From positions 946,231-1,010,230 of the forward strand of contig NMRB01000024.1 of NCBI GenBank assembly GCA_002633025.1: a DNA stretch of 64,000 nucleotides, read 5' to 3'. The notes below the pieces were generated by a model. The model was not told the DNA's origin, did not search any database, and saw only the letters and a program-made list of their open reading frames with translations. Shown piece after piece: positions 9,530-19,027 of this stretch; within the stretch, counting starts at the first letter, position 1, and each line of letters starts with the position of its first letter. Position numbers and translations under genes: made by a program. Origin of the DNA: Notospermus geniculatus. Lineage: Eukaryota; Nemertea; Pilidiophora; Heteronemertea; Lineidae.

Positions 9530-10679
9530 CGGCAGTGCTGATCACGCACACCATCACCACAGAAGCCCCGCTGAGACTCAACACGTTTGGAATTACTTTC
9601 AGAATCGTGATCTGTAGGACATAGGAAAACGGTATTTCTACTGTGTTAGCAATGGCAATCAAAGCAGCGTCGCTGAACTGTAAAGCCACTAGGACGCCGC
9701 TCCGATACCCAAACCCGGTGGCAACGATCCCAAATTGTTTTAGCCAAGTTTGCCAATCTGTTGGAAATGTCCAAACTTGGAAACAGGTCGTGAGAATCGC
9801 CACGGCGAACAACTGCACTAAAGAATATAAAAAAAACTTCGTTCCCCAATATATATCACCACACTTTTTGAGACCAATGAAATGTCCAGTTCCGAAAATG
9901 GCAGACATCAACGAAAGCATAACTGCGTATTCACGTGGGATATGAAAGCGGGAGATCGTGGTGTTTCTGTGATTGTCCACATCGGATATGTTATGTCTTA
10001 AGTGTTCCGACAGGTTGGAATGCACTTCAGGATATCCAGGAACATCAAACCTCGATAAATTTGCGTAATCGAAATTGGGACTTAGTTCATCCGCTTGTTG
10101 GTTGCACTTTACACCGCACATTTTGGTGTCTCTAACTCGGGGAACGTGTGACGTGATGTTCCGGTTAACGTCAGAAACATTGGTGCCAAAGGTGTCGTTG
10201 GAATAGCCGGTTGTAGTTGCTGGTAAAATTAATGTCTTCAGGAAGGTCGGCTGTACAACAAATAGAATTCCTCCAAAGAGGACCAAGGTGATGAAGGCAT
10301 CAATTATGTCAAAGGATTCCTTGAGGATGAAATAGGCCGCGATGCCTACGAATATTGGTTTACAAAAAAACAAAGCCAGGGCGTCACCCAGGGCCATATG
10401 CGTGGCGGCGATAAAGAAGGAGATACCAGATATCCCGCCCGTCAGAGCCGCGACCCAGACATACAGATTCCTGACAAACATCGTTTCTTTCTTGTACAAA
10501 AGCCAGGCGCCTGATATTCCGCATAATGGAAGGTCGTGGAAGAACAAACACTCGAATGTGTTAAGTTCAACTTGCAATTGAAACAGAAGAGACAAAAACC
10601 CAGTGGAGATGGCACTGAACGCACCCAGGGAGAAGCCAATCACGTCATCCACAATACGAATTGGTGGGAGAGAGGGCAT
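9530..10679 (-). CDS. SLC35G/EamA transporter A, 3' end lost in gap
   Basis: Intronless minus-strand gene for a ten-span drug/metabolite-transporter-type membrane protein. The start at 10679 (MPSLPPIRIVDDVIGFSLG) is chosen because the same methionine opens the paralogue at 13806; the frame stays open further upstream. The first EamA half ends with GDALALFFCKPIFVGIAAYF. A long hydrophilic loop with several N-glycosylation sites follows (around SNDTFG, NITSH). The second half carries DAALIAIANTVEIPFSYVL and LKVIPNVLSLSGASVV. The reading breaks at VISTA, where the gap begins, so the cytosolic tail is not seen. It is almost identical to transporter B and lies in a segmental duplication. The SLC35G substrate here is unknown. 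Intronless structure suggests an old retrocopy multiplied in tandem. Confidence 0.9.
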
Positions 10680-11035
10680 TTTATCAATCCGATTCAGAAC
10701 ACAATCGTTGAAATTCTTAAACCCCACCTGCGAATATTCCAAACAATGATATCGTATCAGTTCCCTTCGTTTTCTGACGTCTTTAGCCACTACATCCGAT
10801 TTCTGAAGTCAATGTTAGTTTGATTCTTGTGATATGTGGGTGAATGGGTAGATAATGGTAGATGTCCAACTGTTGTTCATGACAGGGAAGGTGTGTCATT
10901 TCAGAGTGCGGTCACCATTATAATGCTGAGCCAGGAAAAAACGGCCTGGACGAGCATAAAACAAATAAGGACAGATGGTTTCAAAACAATTACCATATCA
11001 ATATGATTCATGTGGCTGAATGCTCTATGTCATAG

Positions 11036-11105
11036 GTTTCCGCGAGGATGAAATTGGCCGCGATACCTATACAAATACAGGTTTACAACAAGCCTGGTGG
11101 CGACA
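11036..11105 (-). pseudogene. Short SLC35G relic upstream of transporter A
   Basis: The minus strand matches the CKPIFVGIAAYFIL codons of the intact genes (TGTAAACCTGTATTTGTA against TGTAAACCAATATTCGTAGG) but has a stop and indels. An equivalent relic lies at 14194-14275 upstream of transporter B, so it predates the segmental duplication. Confidence 0.6.
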
Positions 11106-11194
11106 GGGAGTGATGATTTGGTTGACGCGCTATTAATTTCCTTTCCCCTGCCAAAAACAACTATTTCACTCACAAACCGCATCCAACATTATCC

Positions 11195-11430
11195 TTTCTC
11201 CATCATACTTCATCATACAAATGTCCATGAATGTTGGACTGTAGATCGAAATCCACAACAAACTTGAACATCATCATACAAGTTTATGATGCTGTTTTGA
11301 ACAATGTATGATGACATAATGATGATGTTCAAATTAGCTGCATTGTGTAGACAGAAATCCACAACAAGCATGGACATCATCATACAAATGTATGATGATG
11401 TTTTGAACAAATGTATGATCGTGTAGACAG
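11195..11430. repeat. Two-copy tandem repeat, about 127 bp
   Basis: AATCCACAACAAACTTGAAC and AATCCACAACAAGCATGGAC begin two similar units, each containing TACAAnTnTATGATG blocks and GTGTAGACAG-type ends. Confidence 0.7.
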
Positions 11431-11774
11431 GCCTGGGGCAGGATGTTTTGAGAACTACTTCAGTGTGACAGTACCTTTAACGGCCCTATAGATCAGAATG
11501 ATCTAATGGACTCGTTCGATTGACTTTTTTGTTGCTCAAAATTGAGAAATCATTTAAATTGCCCATATCGTCGTCATCATAATGGGGTTTGCTCATTTCA
11601 TTTTTCATCAACAATACACCCCTGCTCCTGTCTACATTGGCTATGCACAGCTGTTAGCAATGTTTTCCATTTGTGATGGTATACGGTAGAAATTGTTCGA
11701 TAATACATACATGTAGTTTTGCCAGTGAATGTGTTAATGGGTGAGCTACACAGGGGAGAGGGTAAATGCAAGTG

Positions 11775-11805
11775 TGTGTGTGTGTGGGGGGGGGGGTAAA
11801 GCACT
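11775..11805. repeat. GT and poly-G tract
   Basis: GTGTGTGTGTGTGTGG is followed by a run of about nine G. Confidence 0.8.
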
Positions 11806-11882
11806 TGACTGTATTTTCTGGTCAGCACAGCACACTCTGCAATGTATTTATTTACATGAATAAAGATATGTAATAAATAAAA

Positions 11883-11990
11883 TTTACGACGACGTTATTT
11901 TTCACACTACACATTAATTGCATTTTCGGTACAAAAATAAACGTTGTCGTTGACGTTGACGTTTATCGTTTGATTTCTAAACCTCCCTAT
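11883..11990. mobile_element. MITE family J, partial copy
   Basis: ACGACGTTATTTTTCACAC ... TTTATCGTTTGATTTCTAAA matches the full element at 52060-52216. The left terminal repeat is missing. Confidence 0.7.
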
Positions 11991-12490
11991 TGTTTAGAGG
12001 GACCAAACAGACGGTCTCCTCATAGGCATTTTGATGTCCTCATTGCGGCACCGATCGGTTGCCATGAGAATCTCACTCTGACGTGTATTAGGCCTACAAG
12101 CAAAATTCACTTAAAAAGCCTCATTGTATTGAGATTTTACGATATTTTCAAAGTGTTTATGAGAGTGCAGGCATAGGTCTCATAGTCTTGTGAAGGTCCC
12201 CAAAATACTTGCCTGATACGTACTTCAAAGATTCAAGCCCTAGTTTTCAGCACACATTGAAAAAACTGAAGGCAGAGCTCTAATGTATTCAGATAGAGCA
12301 TAGTAATTTTACACTACACTAACGTCGGAGGACGTAAGCACTTTCTGAATTCTGTACAATGAGGCTTTAACATCAGCTTTTAGAAATTAATACTGGTCGT
12401 CTCCGATATTTGTAAATTTTCGATCACACACCGGGGTCTTCTTCATGCACTTTCAAGTTTCCGCTTTTTTTGGGACACCCGATATGTTCT
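11991..12490. other. 3' flank of transporter B, no gene seen
   Basis: Includes a half-hairpin piece near 12400-12450 (ACCGGGGTCTTCTTCATGCA) related to the hairpin retroposon, and a match to 8170-8225 (CACTTTCAAGTTTCCGCT). Confidence 0.5.
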
Positions 12491-12492
12491 TG

Positions 12493-13806
12493 CTAATGGT
12501 TACTGTTTTCATCTGAATCTGAGCTCACACTCGGTAGCATGTTGTTCATACTTTTCCCCACACAAGGAGTAGGCCTATCAGATGATCTTTTTATCAACGG
12601 ATCACTTTCATCGCCCTTAGCTTGGTTAGCTCGCCTAACTGAGATATATTTCTTAACGGCAGTGCTGATCACGCACACCATCACCACAGAAGCCCCGCTG
12701 AGACTCAACACGTTTGGAATTACTTTCAGAATCGTGATCTGTAGGACATAGGAAAACGGTATTTCTACTGTGTTAGCAATGGCAATCAAAGCAGCGTCGC
12801 TGAACTGTAAAGCCACTAGGACGCCGCTCCGATACCCAAACCCGGTGGCAACGATCCCAAATTGTTTTAGCCAAGTTTGCCAATCTGTTGGAAATGTCCA
12901 AACTTGGAAACAGGTCGTGAGAATCGCCACGGCGAACAACTGCACTAAAGAATATAAAAAAAACTTCGTTCCCCAATATATATCACCACACTTTTTGAGA
13001 CCAATGAAATGTCCAGTTCCGAAAATGGCAGACATCAACGAAAGCATAACTGCGTATTCACGTGGGATATGAAGGCGGGAGATCGTGGTGTTTCTGTGAT
13101 TGTCCACATCGGATATGTTATGTCTTAAGTGTTCCGACAGGTTGGAATGCACTTCAGGATATCCAGGAACATCAAACCTCGATAAATTTGCGTAATCGAA
13201 ATTGGGACTTAGTTCATCCGCTTGTTGGTTGCACTTTACACCGCACATTTTGGTGTCTCTAACTCGGGGAACGTGTGACGTGATGTTCAGGTTAACGTTG
13301 GAATCATTGGTGCCAAAGGTGTCGTTGGAATAGCCGGTTGTAGGTGATGGTAAAATTAATGTCTTCAGGAAGGTCGGCTGTACAACAAATAGAATTCCCC
13401 CAAAGAGGACCAAGGTGATGAAGACATCAATTATGTCATAGGATTCCTTGAGGATGAAATAGGCCGCGATGCCTACGAATATTGGTTTACAATAAAACAA
13501 AGCCAGGGCGTCACCCAGGGCCATATGCGTGGCGGCGATGAAGAAGGAGATATTAGCTAACCCGCCCATCAGAGCCGCGACCCAGACATACAGATTCCTG
13601 ACAAACATCGTTTCTTTCTTGTAAAAAAGCCAGGCGCCTGATATTCCGCATAATGGAAGGTCGTGGAAGAACAAACACTCGAATGTGTTAAGTTCAACTT
13701 GCAATTGAAACAGAAGAGACAAAAACCCAGTGGAGATGGCACTGAACACACCCAGGGAGAAGCCAATCACGTCGTCCGCAATACGAATTGGTGGGAGAGA
13801 GGGCAT
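12493..13806 (-). CDS. SLC35G/EamA transporter B, complete
   Basis: Intronless gene for a 437-residue integral membrane protein of the EamA (drug/metabolite transporter) fold, closest in style to SLC35G. The start at 13806 (MPSLPP) is conserved with transporter A and the relic at 4765; an in-frame upstream start at 13857 is less likely. The first EamA half is roughly residues 14-148 with GDALALFYCKPIFVGIAAYF. Residues about 150-255 form a large loop, probably lumenal or extracellular, with NDT, NIT, NLS and NTT glycosylation sites. The second half is about 258-390 with FSDAALIAIANTVEIPFSYV. A basic and serine-rich tail ends at 12493. Human SLC35G1 (POST) is a known relative. The substrate of this lineage is not inferable. 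All features of a working gene are present. Confidence 0.93.
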   Translation of the reverse strand: MPSLPPIRIADDVIGFSLGVFSAISTGFLSLLFQLQVELNTFECLFFHDLPLCGISGAWLFYKKETMFVRNLYVWVAALMGGLANISFFIAATHMALGDALALFYCKPIFVGIAAYFILKESYDIIDVFITLVLFGGILFVVQPTFLKTLILPSPTTGYSNDTFGTNDSNVNLNITSHVPRVRDTKMCGVKCNQQADELSPNFDYANLSRFDVPGYPEVHSNLSEHLRHNISDVDNHRNTTISRLHIPREYAVMLSLMSAIFGTGHFIGLKKCGDIYWGTKFFLYSLVQLFAVAILTTCFQVWTFPTDWQTWLKQFGIVATGFGYRSGVLVALQFSDAALIAIANTVEIPFSYVLQITILKVIPNVLSLSGASVVMVCVISTAVKKYISVRRANQAKGDESDPLIKRSSDRPTPCVGKSMNNMLPSVSSDSDENSNH

Positions 13807-14193
13807 TTTATCAATCCGATTCAGATCACAAGGTAAATGGCAAAATATGACAGACAAAATCGTTGAAATCCACCTGCGAATATTCCAAACAATGATATCG
13901 TATCAGTTCCCTTCGTTTTCTGACGTCTTCTGCCACTACATCCGATTTCTGAAGTCAATGTTAGTTTGATTCTTGTGATATGTGAAGTGAATGTCCGTAT
14001 CTTATTTTCGATGTCGAACTCAGCCGTGCTCATGACAGGAAGGCGTGTCATTTCATGGTGTTGTCACCATTATAATGCTGAGCCAGGCAAAAAAGGCCTG
14101 GATGAGCATAAAATGTAGATAAGGACAGATGGTTTCAAACATTTACCATATCCAGTTAATTCAATGTGGCTGAATGCTCTACGTCAATGACAT

Positions 14194-14275
14194 AGGATTC
14201 CGTGAGGATGAAATTGACCGCGATACATGTACCTATACAAATTATACAGGTTTACAACAAGCCTGGTGATAAAAT
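14194..14275 (-). pseudogene. Short SLC35G relic upstream of transporter B
   Basis: Counterpart of 11036-11105. It matches the codons around CKPxFV with indels (TGTAAACCTGTATAATTTG). It is non-coding. Confidence 0.55.
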
Positions 14276-14504
14276 ATTCTGATTACCAGTAACCCAAATG
14301 CACTCAAATTTCTCGTCGTACTGACAAGCTGCAACTCGTTCTCAGCCATATGCTTAAATTGACAGGGTCTATCTTGTCAATTGACAAGTTGAAAACTTGT
14401 CATCCTCGGATAAAGACATCTTATCATTGAAACAAATACATCTTGTCATTCAGGCTAAAAAAATTAAAAACTATGCGCCAAGAGACTGTTATACGGTAGT
14501 TACA

Positions 14505-14602
14505 AACAATAGGTACATACCCGTATGTCAAATTAGGTAGGTACATATGTCAAATTAGGTAGGGTTTTTCTGTCATAATGACAGAAAACCCTCTACCTAA
14601 TG
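14505..14602. repeat. Palindrome with duplicated left arm
   Basis: ATGTCAAATTAGGTAGG occurs twice, then GGGTTTTTCTGTCATAATGA is mirrored by TGACAGAAAACCCTCTACCT. Confidence 0.65.
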
Positions 14603-14950
14603 GGGAGCGCCAATTGGTCACGTGATGACTACTGATAGAGCAGACGAGACACCTAGCGTTGACCTATGCCCATTGTTCGAGAGATGCGGTTCACCAAGCA
14701 CGGCCAATCACACCTTGATTCGTCATGAATAATAGGTGGCATTGGTGTACTATCAGTTCAAAACCACGCGTATATTCTCGCGTGGTCTGCGTGATCGGGG
14801 TTCCCTATTTCAGAGCCTACGACGGGATTCGTACCTACGACCTATGAAACATACAAACTACTAGACATAACCGCTAAACCCACGCGGCTAATGAGGCAAC
14901 GATGGTGACAGCATTCTTACAGTTTGAAGTGAGGGAAGCGCGTGCGCAAT

Positions 14951-15087
14951 AATAGGGAGTTTCGGCAAGGCTCCGTATCGTTGATCCGTGTCACGTATGA
15001 CGTATCGAGCTAATGCATTTTCTATTAAAGTCATACGTCATACGTGACACGGATTAACGATACGTAGCCTTGCCGAAACTCCCTGCA
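14951..15087. mobile_element. TA-flanked palindromic MITE (family L)
   Basis: GGGAGTTTCGGCAAGGC begins after TA; the reverse complement closes the element. The arms include TCCGTGTCACGTATGACGTA. The first five bases match family B, but the body differs. Confidence 0.85.
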
Positions 15088-15628
15088 ACTTATCGTCGTA
15101 ACTAGAGATCTTGTCAACTGGACAAACTGAACTCGTCACAGAGATGTGCGACTCGCCATGACAAGTAAATCGTGTCATGAATGACGTACTCGTCAGACTG
15201 ACTAAAGCATCTCGTCAATATTCGCAGACAAGTTGAGGTGACAAGAATTTTTTAAGAGTGTGGGGCGACGGCCTAAATTCCCCATCAACACTCAACTTTT
15301 AGCTGACCCCATTACCAAAAGCATGGTACCCAGCCGTCACGAAAAGAATCGCATATGAACATGGGAGAGGAACGAAAGGGTCAGGACTAATCAAATATCC
15401 GCTCAACTGCCACTTCGCTTGCATTATTCTAAATACATTAGTTACCAATATTTTTTTCATTTACTTACTAAAAATGTAACCACGGTGTCATCATTCCAAA
15501 AATTCCCACAATGATATTGAAAATAAAAATATTCATTTCCAGTTTTCCGTTGCGAAAAACAGTATGCCGTGTCTACCTGCAGTCCTTTTATGTATATACA
15601 GCGCAGCATGCACGGGATATATTGTAGC

Positions 15629-16056
15629 TGCACTTCCACTACAAAAAAGCCGGTATTTGTCCGTTCTTATTCTGCCTCCATTACAGAATTTCCGTGTTTA
15701 ATAAGTTCGGTTCTATTAAGTGCGGATCTATTAAGCTCGGATAGCACAGCCGATCATACTCCGAATCTAAATTAGATCCGGATCAACAATGGTGTTTCTC
15801 TAGTGGAATGGCAATAAATCCGGATCTATTTGTCATATTATGATCGGCTACAGGTGGCTTAAGATCGCTTGCGACATTGCGCCTGCTCGAAAATACCAGA
15901 ACAAGCGGTTTATTCCACGTATCGCCATCTGTAGCTGAACTACTAATCTCAAATCCAGTAGTGGAAGCGCAAGCCGTGAAATATCCGATCTTATTTTAGA
16001 TGCGGATAGACACCGGTACCATTAAGACCGGATCTAAAAGCTGTATGGAAGCGCAG
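15629..16056. mobile_element. Dispersed repeat R, full-length copy
   Basis: Ends CTGCACTTCCACTAC and TGTATGGAAGCGCAG are inverted. The interior has AAGCCGGTATTTGTCCG and GCAAGCCGTGAAATATCCG, also found at 60999-61640 and in fragments at 2685 and 3283. No coding capacity is seen; it is a non-autonomous element. Confidence 0.75.
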
Positions 16057-16480
16057 CTATATAATCAACTAACATGAAACGGACACTGACACCGTCATGC
16101 CTTATTATGAACCAACATGGCGGCGTTACAAGAAAACTCATCTGCTGCGGAAACTTCTGACGTATTTCTGCCGAATTCCAGTGATTCGTGACCCACACTG
16201 TCTTGAAATGGGGAACCGGAGGAACTAACGATACAAATGATACAAATGATCGTGTGATACCGGTATATTTTGTGCCATCTTTCTGTGCCATCGTTCTTTC
16301 TGACACAGACTTTCAGTTTTTACGAGTGCTATACAATCGTCCATACATCAAGATCCTCGCCCAAACAAAAGTGCCGATTTCGCGAGAGGAAAAACGCTAT
16401 GATACATAAATTCTACTACACGAGACACCACCACCTGACGCCAGACTACACTTATTGGTGAAATTTCGTGTCTGTTGGGG
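16057..16480. other. Intergenic, no gene supported
   Basis: Overlapping short frames without domains. It contains a short ATACAAATG repeat near 16230. Confidence 0.4.
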
Positions 16481-16485
16481 CAATA

Positions 16486-16898
16486 ATAGTGAGGTTTCGC
16501 AAATCTGATGAAACATGAAGTAAGAAATACATGTACGAAATTGGACTTCATTTCCATGACGCATTGTATTTCAGGAGATGGTTGGTACCACAAATATCTC
16601 CTGCTGCAAGAGCATCTTTCTGCGTATGACGTTAGACCGATAGAGTTGACGGTGTATATTAAACTTTGAAATTTATCTTTCGTTTCCACTTCGTAGATAT
16701 ACGAAGTGGAAATTTAAAAATTCAAGCTTCCCCAGAACTCCCTCGGTCTTACATGATATGCTAAAAGACGCACTGACAGCAGGGACATTTGTCTGGTACC
16801 AACCATCTCCAGAAATACATTACGTTCTGGAAATGAAGTTGAATTTCGTATTTCGTACTTCGTGTTTCGTCAGATTTGCGAAAACTGACTATTAACCG
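16486..16898. mobile_element. Foldback element, about 410 bp
   Basis: The left end GTGAGGTTTCGCAAATCTGA is mirrored at the right by TCAGATTTGCGAAAACTGAC. Arms of about 150 bp include GGAGATGGTTGGTACCA and its complement. A related right arm recurs at 17100-17245. Confidence 0.8.
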
Positions 16899-17364
16899 AA
16901 TACGGCCTTGGACGCGAAAATAACGTCACTTCGTGAACAAACAACAAACACAGAGCCTCATCCCGTGCGATATGCTTAGGTTGAAGGAGATCGTACTTAA
17001 AGGGACTAGGAAAAATTTTTCAAGCTTCGGTTATTACAAAATGCTAGTCTTTCATGATAAATTCCCACCGTCAATTCACTTTTTCAAACTCCCTCGGTCT
17101 TACATGATATGCTAAAAGACGCACTGACAGCAGGGACATTTGTCTGGTACCAACCATCTCCAGAAATACATTACGTTCTGAAAATGAAGTTGAATTTCGT
17201 ATTTCGTACTTCGTGTTTCGTCAGATTTGCGAAACCTGACTATTAACCGAACACGGCCTTGGACGCGAAAATAACGTCACTTCGTGAACAAACAACAAAC
17301 ACAGAGCCTCATCCCGTGCGACATGTGCGATATGCTTAGGTTGAAGGAGATCGTACTTAAAGCA
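16737..17364. repeat. Direct duplication, about 250-bp shared segment
   Basis: 16737-16998 and 17091-17358 are near identical (from CCCTCGGTCTTACATGATAT to GAAGGAGATCGTACTTAAAG). The copy at 17320 adds ACATGTGCG. The duplication extends from the foldback arm into transporter-derived flank. Confidence 0.85.
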
Positions 17365-17563
17365 CCACGGTATTGCCACTTTCTGTCGACAGCCGGCGCC
17401 ACCGTACCCGTTCTCCAAGCCTTTCGCCCCAGTGTTGGAGAATGTATGATTACACTAGAATGCACGTAGTAGCATGCGTAGTTTACCAAGTCATCAATAG
17501 AGGTCTCCCTTAACGCGGGTAGGTGTAACGCAGGATTGGGAAGCAATACTGTGGTCCTTTAAC
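17365..17563. mobile_element. TTAA-flanked MITE, copy 1
   Basis: TTAA flanks an element with ends AGCACCACGGTATTGCC and GCAATACTGTGGTCCT (inverted). The flank of the paralogous gene at 21060-21080 lacks it (GAGATCATAACAGTTCAC). A larger copy in the opposite orientation sits at 44610-44900. The TTAA target suggests a piggyBac- or Kolobok-type source. Confidence 0.87.
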
Positions 17564-17683
17564 TGTTCACAAATGATGCGACCCAGACTACACATTCCTC
17601 TCAGCAAACATATCTGCGTGACAAATGCAGGAGTGGGTTGCAAACCATCCGCCCAGAAAAGGCCTAAAGCTTTTCTTTTCACA

Positions 17684-18754
17684 TTATACTTCTGTGTCGA
17701 GCAGAGCTCTGTTACCTACAGGACTTTTTTCAGCCTCTGAAGCCCGCCTCTTTGAACAACATTTCTTAACGCCTGCAGCAATTACGCAGACTGTCACCAC
17801 AGAAGCTCCGCTGATACTTAACACGTTTGGTATTTCTTTCAGAACTGTGATCTGTAGAATATAAGAAAACGGTATTTCGGCTGCATTGGCAATGGATGTT
17901 AAAACGGCATCACTGAACTGTAAGGAAAATATAAGAGAGGCACGACCAACAAACATAAAAGCAATGATTCCGAATTGATCAAGCCATGTCTGCCAGTCTA
18001 GTGAAAACGACCATGCTTTGAAACAAGTTGTGAGAAATGCCCCAGCAATCATATTGAGTAAGGCGAATTCGAAGAACACCGTCCCCCAGTATACATCCAG
18101 GCATTTTTTTTGAAAAATAAAGGCTGCAGCAACACAAACGGCAGACATTAAAGCGAACACTACTGCCACCCCCTGGGGAATGAAGAAATTTTCGCCTGTA
18201 GGTGCAGTCGGCGTGGTTGTGTTCATAGTGGCATTGAATAATATTTCTGAGTTGATGAGAGAACTATTGCCGGAAGTCAGATTTTCAGCATGTTTAGTCA
18301 AGAGTAATGACTTCAGGAAAGTTGGTTGCACGACAAATAGAATCCCTCCTGATAGAATGAGAGCAATGAGCACGTCAATTATGTCGAATGGTTCGTTGAG
18401 AAAGATACAGGCCAATATGCCGACGATCGTAGGTTTGCAAAAATACAAGGCTAGGACATCACCGAGCGGCATGTTCTTGATCGCTGTGTAGAAGAAGAAG
18501 TGGCTTGCCGAAGTAAGCAATGCTGCTGCCCACAAGTACCAATTCCTTGCTAGAATGAGCGGTTCTGTTTTGTAGAGTAACCACATCGCTAAACATATGG
18601 TCAATGGTAAAGCCCGCCAGAAGATAATTTCGAAGACGGTCATTCGGTGTTCAATTCGAACCAACAGCCCAATTAGTCCAAAAACGACTGCACAAAACAG
18701 CCCATAGGCGAAACCCTTCATTTGATTTCCACATCCTAGACCTTCTGCCACCAT
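17684..18754 (-). CDS. SLC35G/EamA transporter C, complete
   Basis: Intronless gene of 356 residues in the same family as transporters A and B but a separate subtype. It starts at 18754 (MVAEGLGCGNQMKGFAYGLF). The first EamA half has EIIFWRALPLTICLAM and GDVLALYFCKPTIVG followed by FDIIDVLIALILSGGILFVV. The inter-domain loop is short and rich in Asn-x-Thr sites (NLTSGN, NATMNTTTPT). The second half has FSDAVLTSIANAAEIPFSYI and LKEIPNVLSISGASVV. A charged tail ends in DTEV, which resembles a PDZ-binding C-terminus (x-T-x-V). Transporter D at 21199-22293 is a close duplicate with shared flanks on both sides. The polarity of the end groups and ten predicted spans match the family. The substrate is unknown. 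Confidence 0.92.
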   Translation of the reverse strand: MVAEGLGCGNQMKGFAYGLFCAVVFGLIGLLVRIEHRMTVFEIIFWRALPLTICLAMWLLYKTEPLILARNWYLWAAALLTSASHFFFYTAIKNMPLGDVLALYFCKPTIVGILACIFLNEPFDIIDVLIALILSGGILFVVQPTFLKSLLLTKHAENLTSGNSSLINSEILFNATMNTTTPTAPTGENFFIPQGVAVVFALMSAVCVAAAFIFQKKCLDVYWGTVFFEFALLNMIAGAFLTTCFKAWSFSLDWQTWLDQFGIIAFMFVGRASLIFSLQFSDAVLTSIANAAEIPFSYILQITVLKEIPNVLSISGASVVTVCVIAAGVKKCCSKRRASEAEKSPVGNRALLDTEV

Positions 18755-19027
18755 ATTTCCTCAGAATGAAAGCTTTGTATGTATATTTGTTCGTTCCTTG
18801 TGTCTATCCTTTCTTGTGTTGGAAAGGTTCCGATGGATGAAGACCGATTTTCTGAAAACAACGAGTCGTTTAATATAGGGAATGGACACCATCCAGCACC
18901 CCGTATCCAGGTCTAACAGCAGTTTCGTATTCAAAACGAACCCACGTTTTTCCAAGCGATGCCAAGTGTGATAGAATCTAAAGCCCTCTACGGCATGATA
19001 TCCGTTGCAAAATTCGATATCAAACAT

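Larger units (their letters stand above)
7262..11120. repeat. Segmental duplication, block A
   Basis: This block pairs with 11435-14265. Shared parts are 7262-7293 with 11435-11468, 7770-7998 with 11475-11705, the transporter gene (9530-10679 with 12658-13806), and the upstream flank 10826-11105 with 13970-14275. Insertions and deletions separate the shared parts. The unit is a whole transporter gene with both flanks. Confidence 0.85.
11435..14265. repeat. Segmental duplication, block B
   Basis: Partner of 7262-11120 (see that entry). This copy lacks the two MITEs found at 7294-7511 and 7525-7769. Confidence 0.85.
14300..15260. mobile_element. Element with many CTTGTCA/TGACAAG motifs
   Basis: Both ends carry dense, alternately oriented TTGTCA or CGTCA motifs spaced about 20-25 bp (14310-14455 and 15105-15255). 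Examples are CTTGTCAATTGACAAG and CCATGACAAGTAAATCGTGT. The ends CTCAAATTTCTCGTC and GTGACAAGAATTTTTTAAGA are roughly inverted. Other repeats are nested in the middle. Arrays like this usually mark transposase-binding subterminal regions. Boundaries are approximate. Confidence 0.5.

Noticed and set aside
9060-9617. Long frames rich in RVESILT or FHPGGK repeats
   Set aside because: They translate the minisatellite and the N gap; they are not proteins.
12770-13262. Plus-strand frames of 66-100 codons opposite transporters A and B
   Set aside because: They are antisense shadows of the transporter genes and are conserved only because the genes are duplicated.
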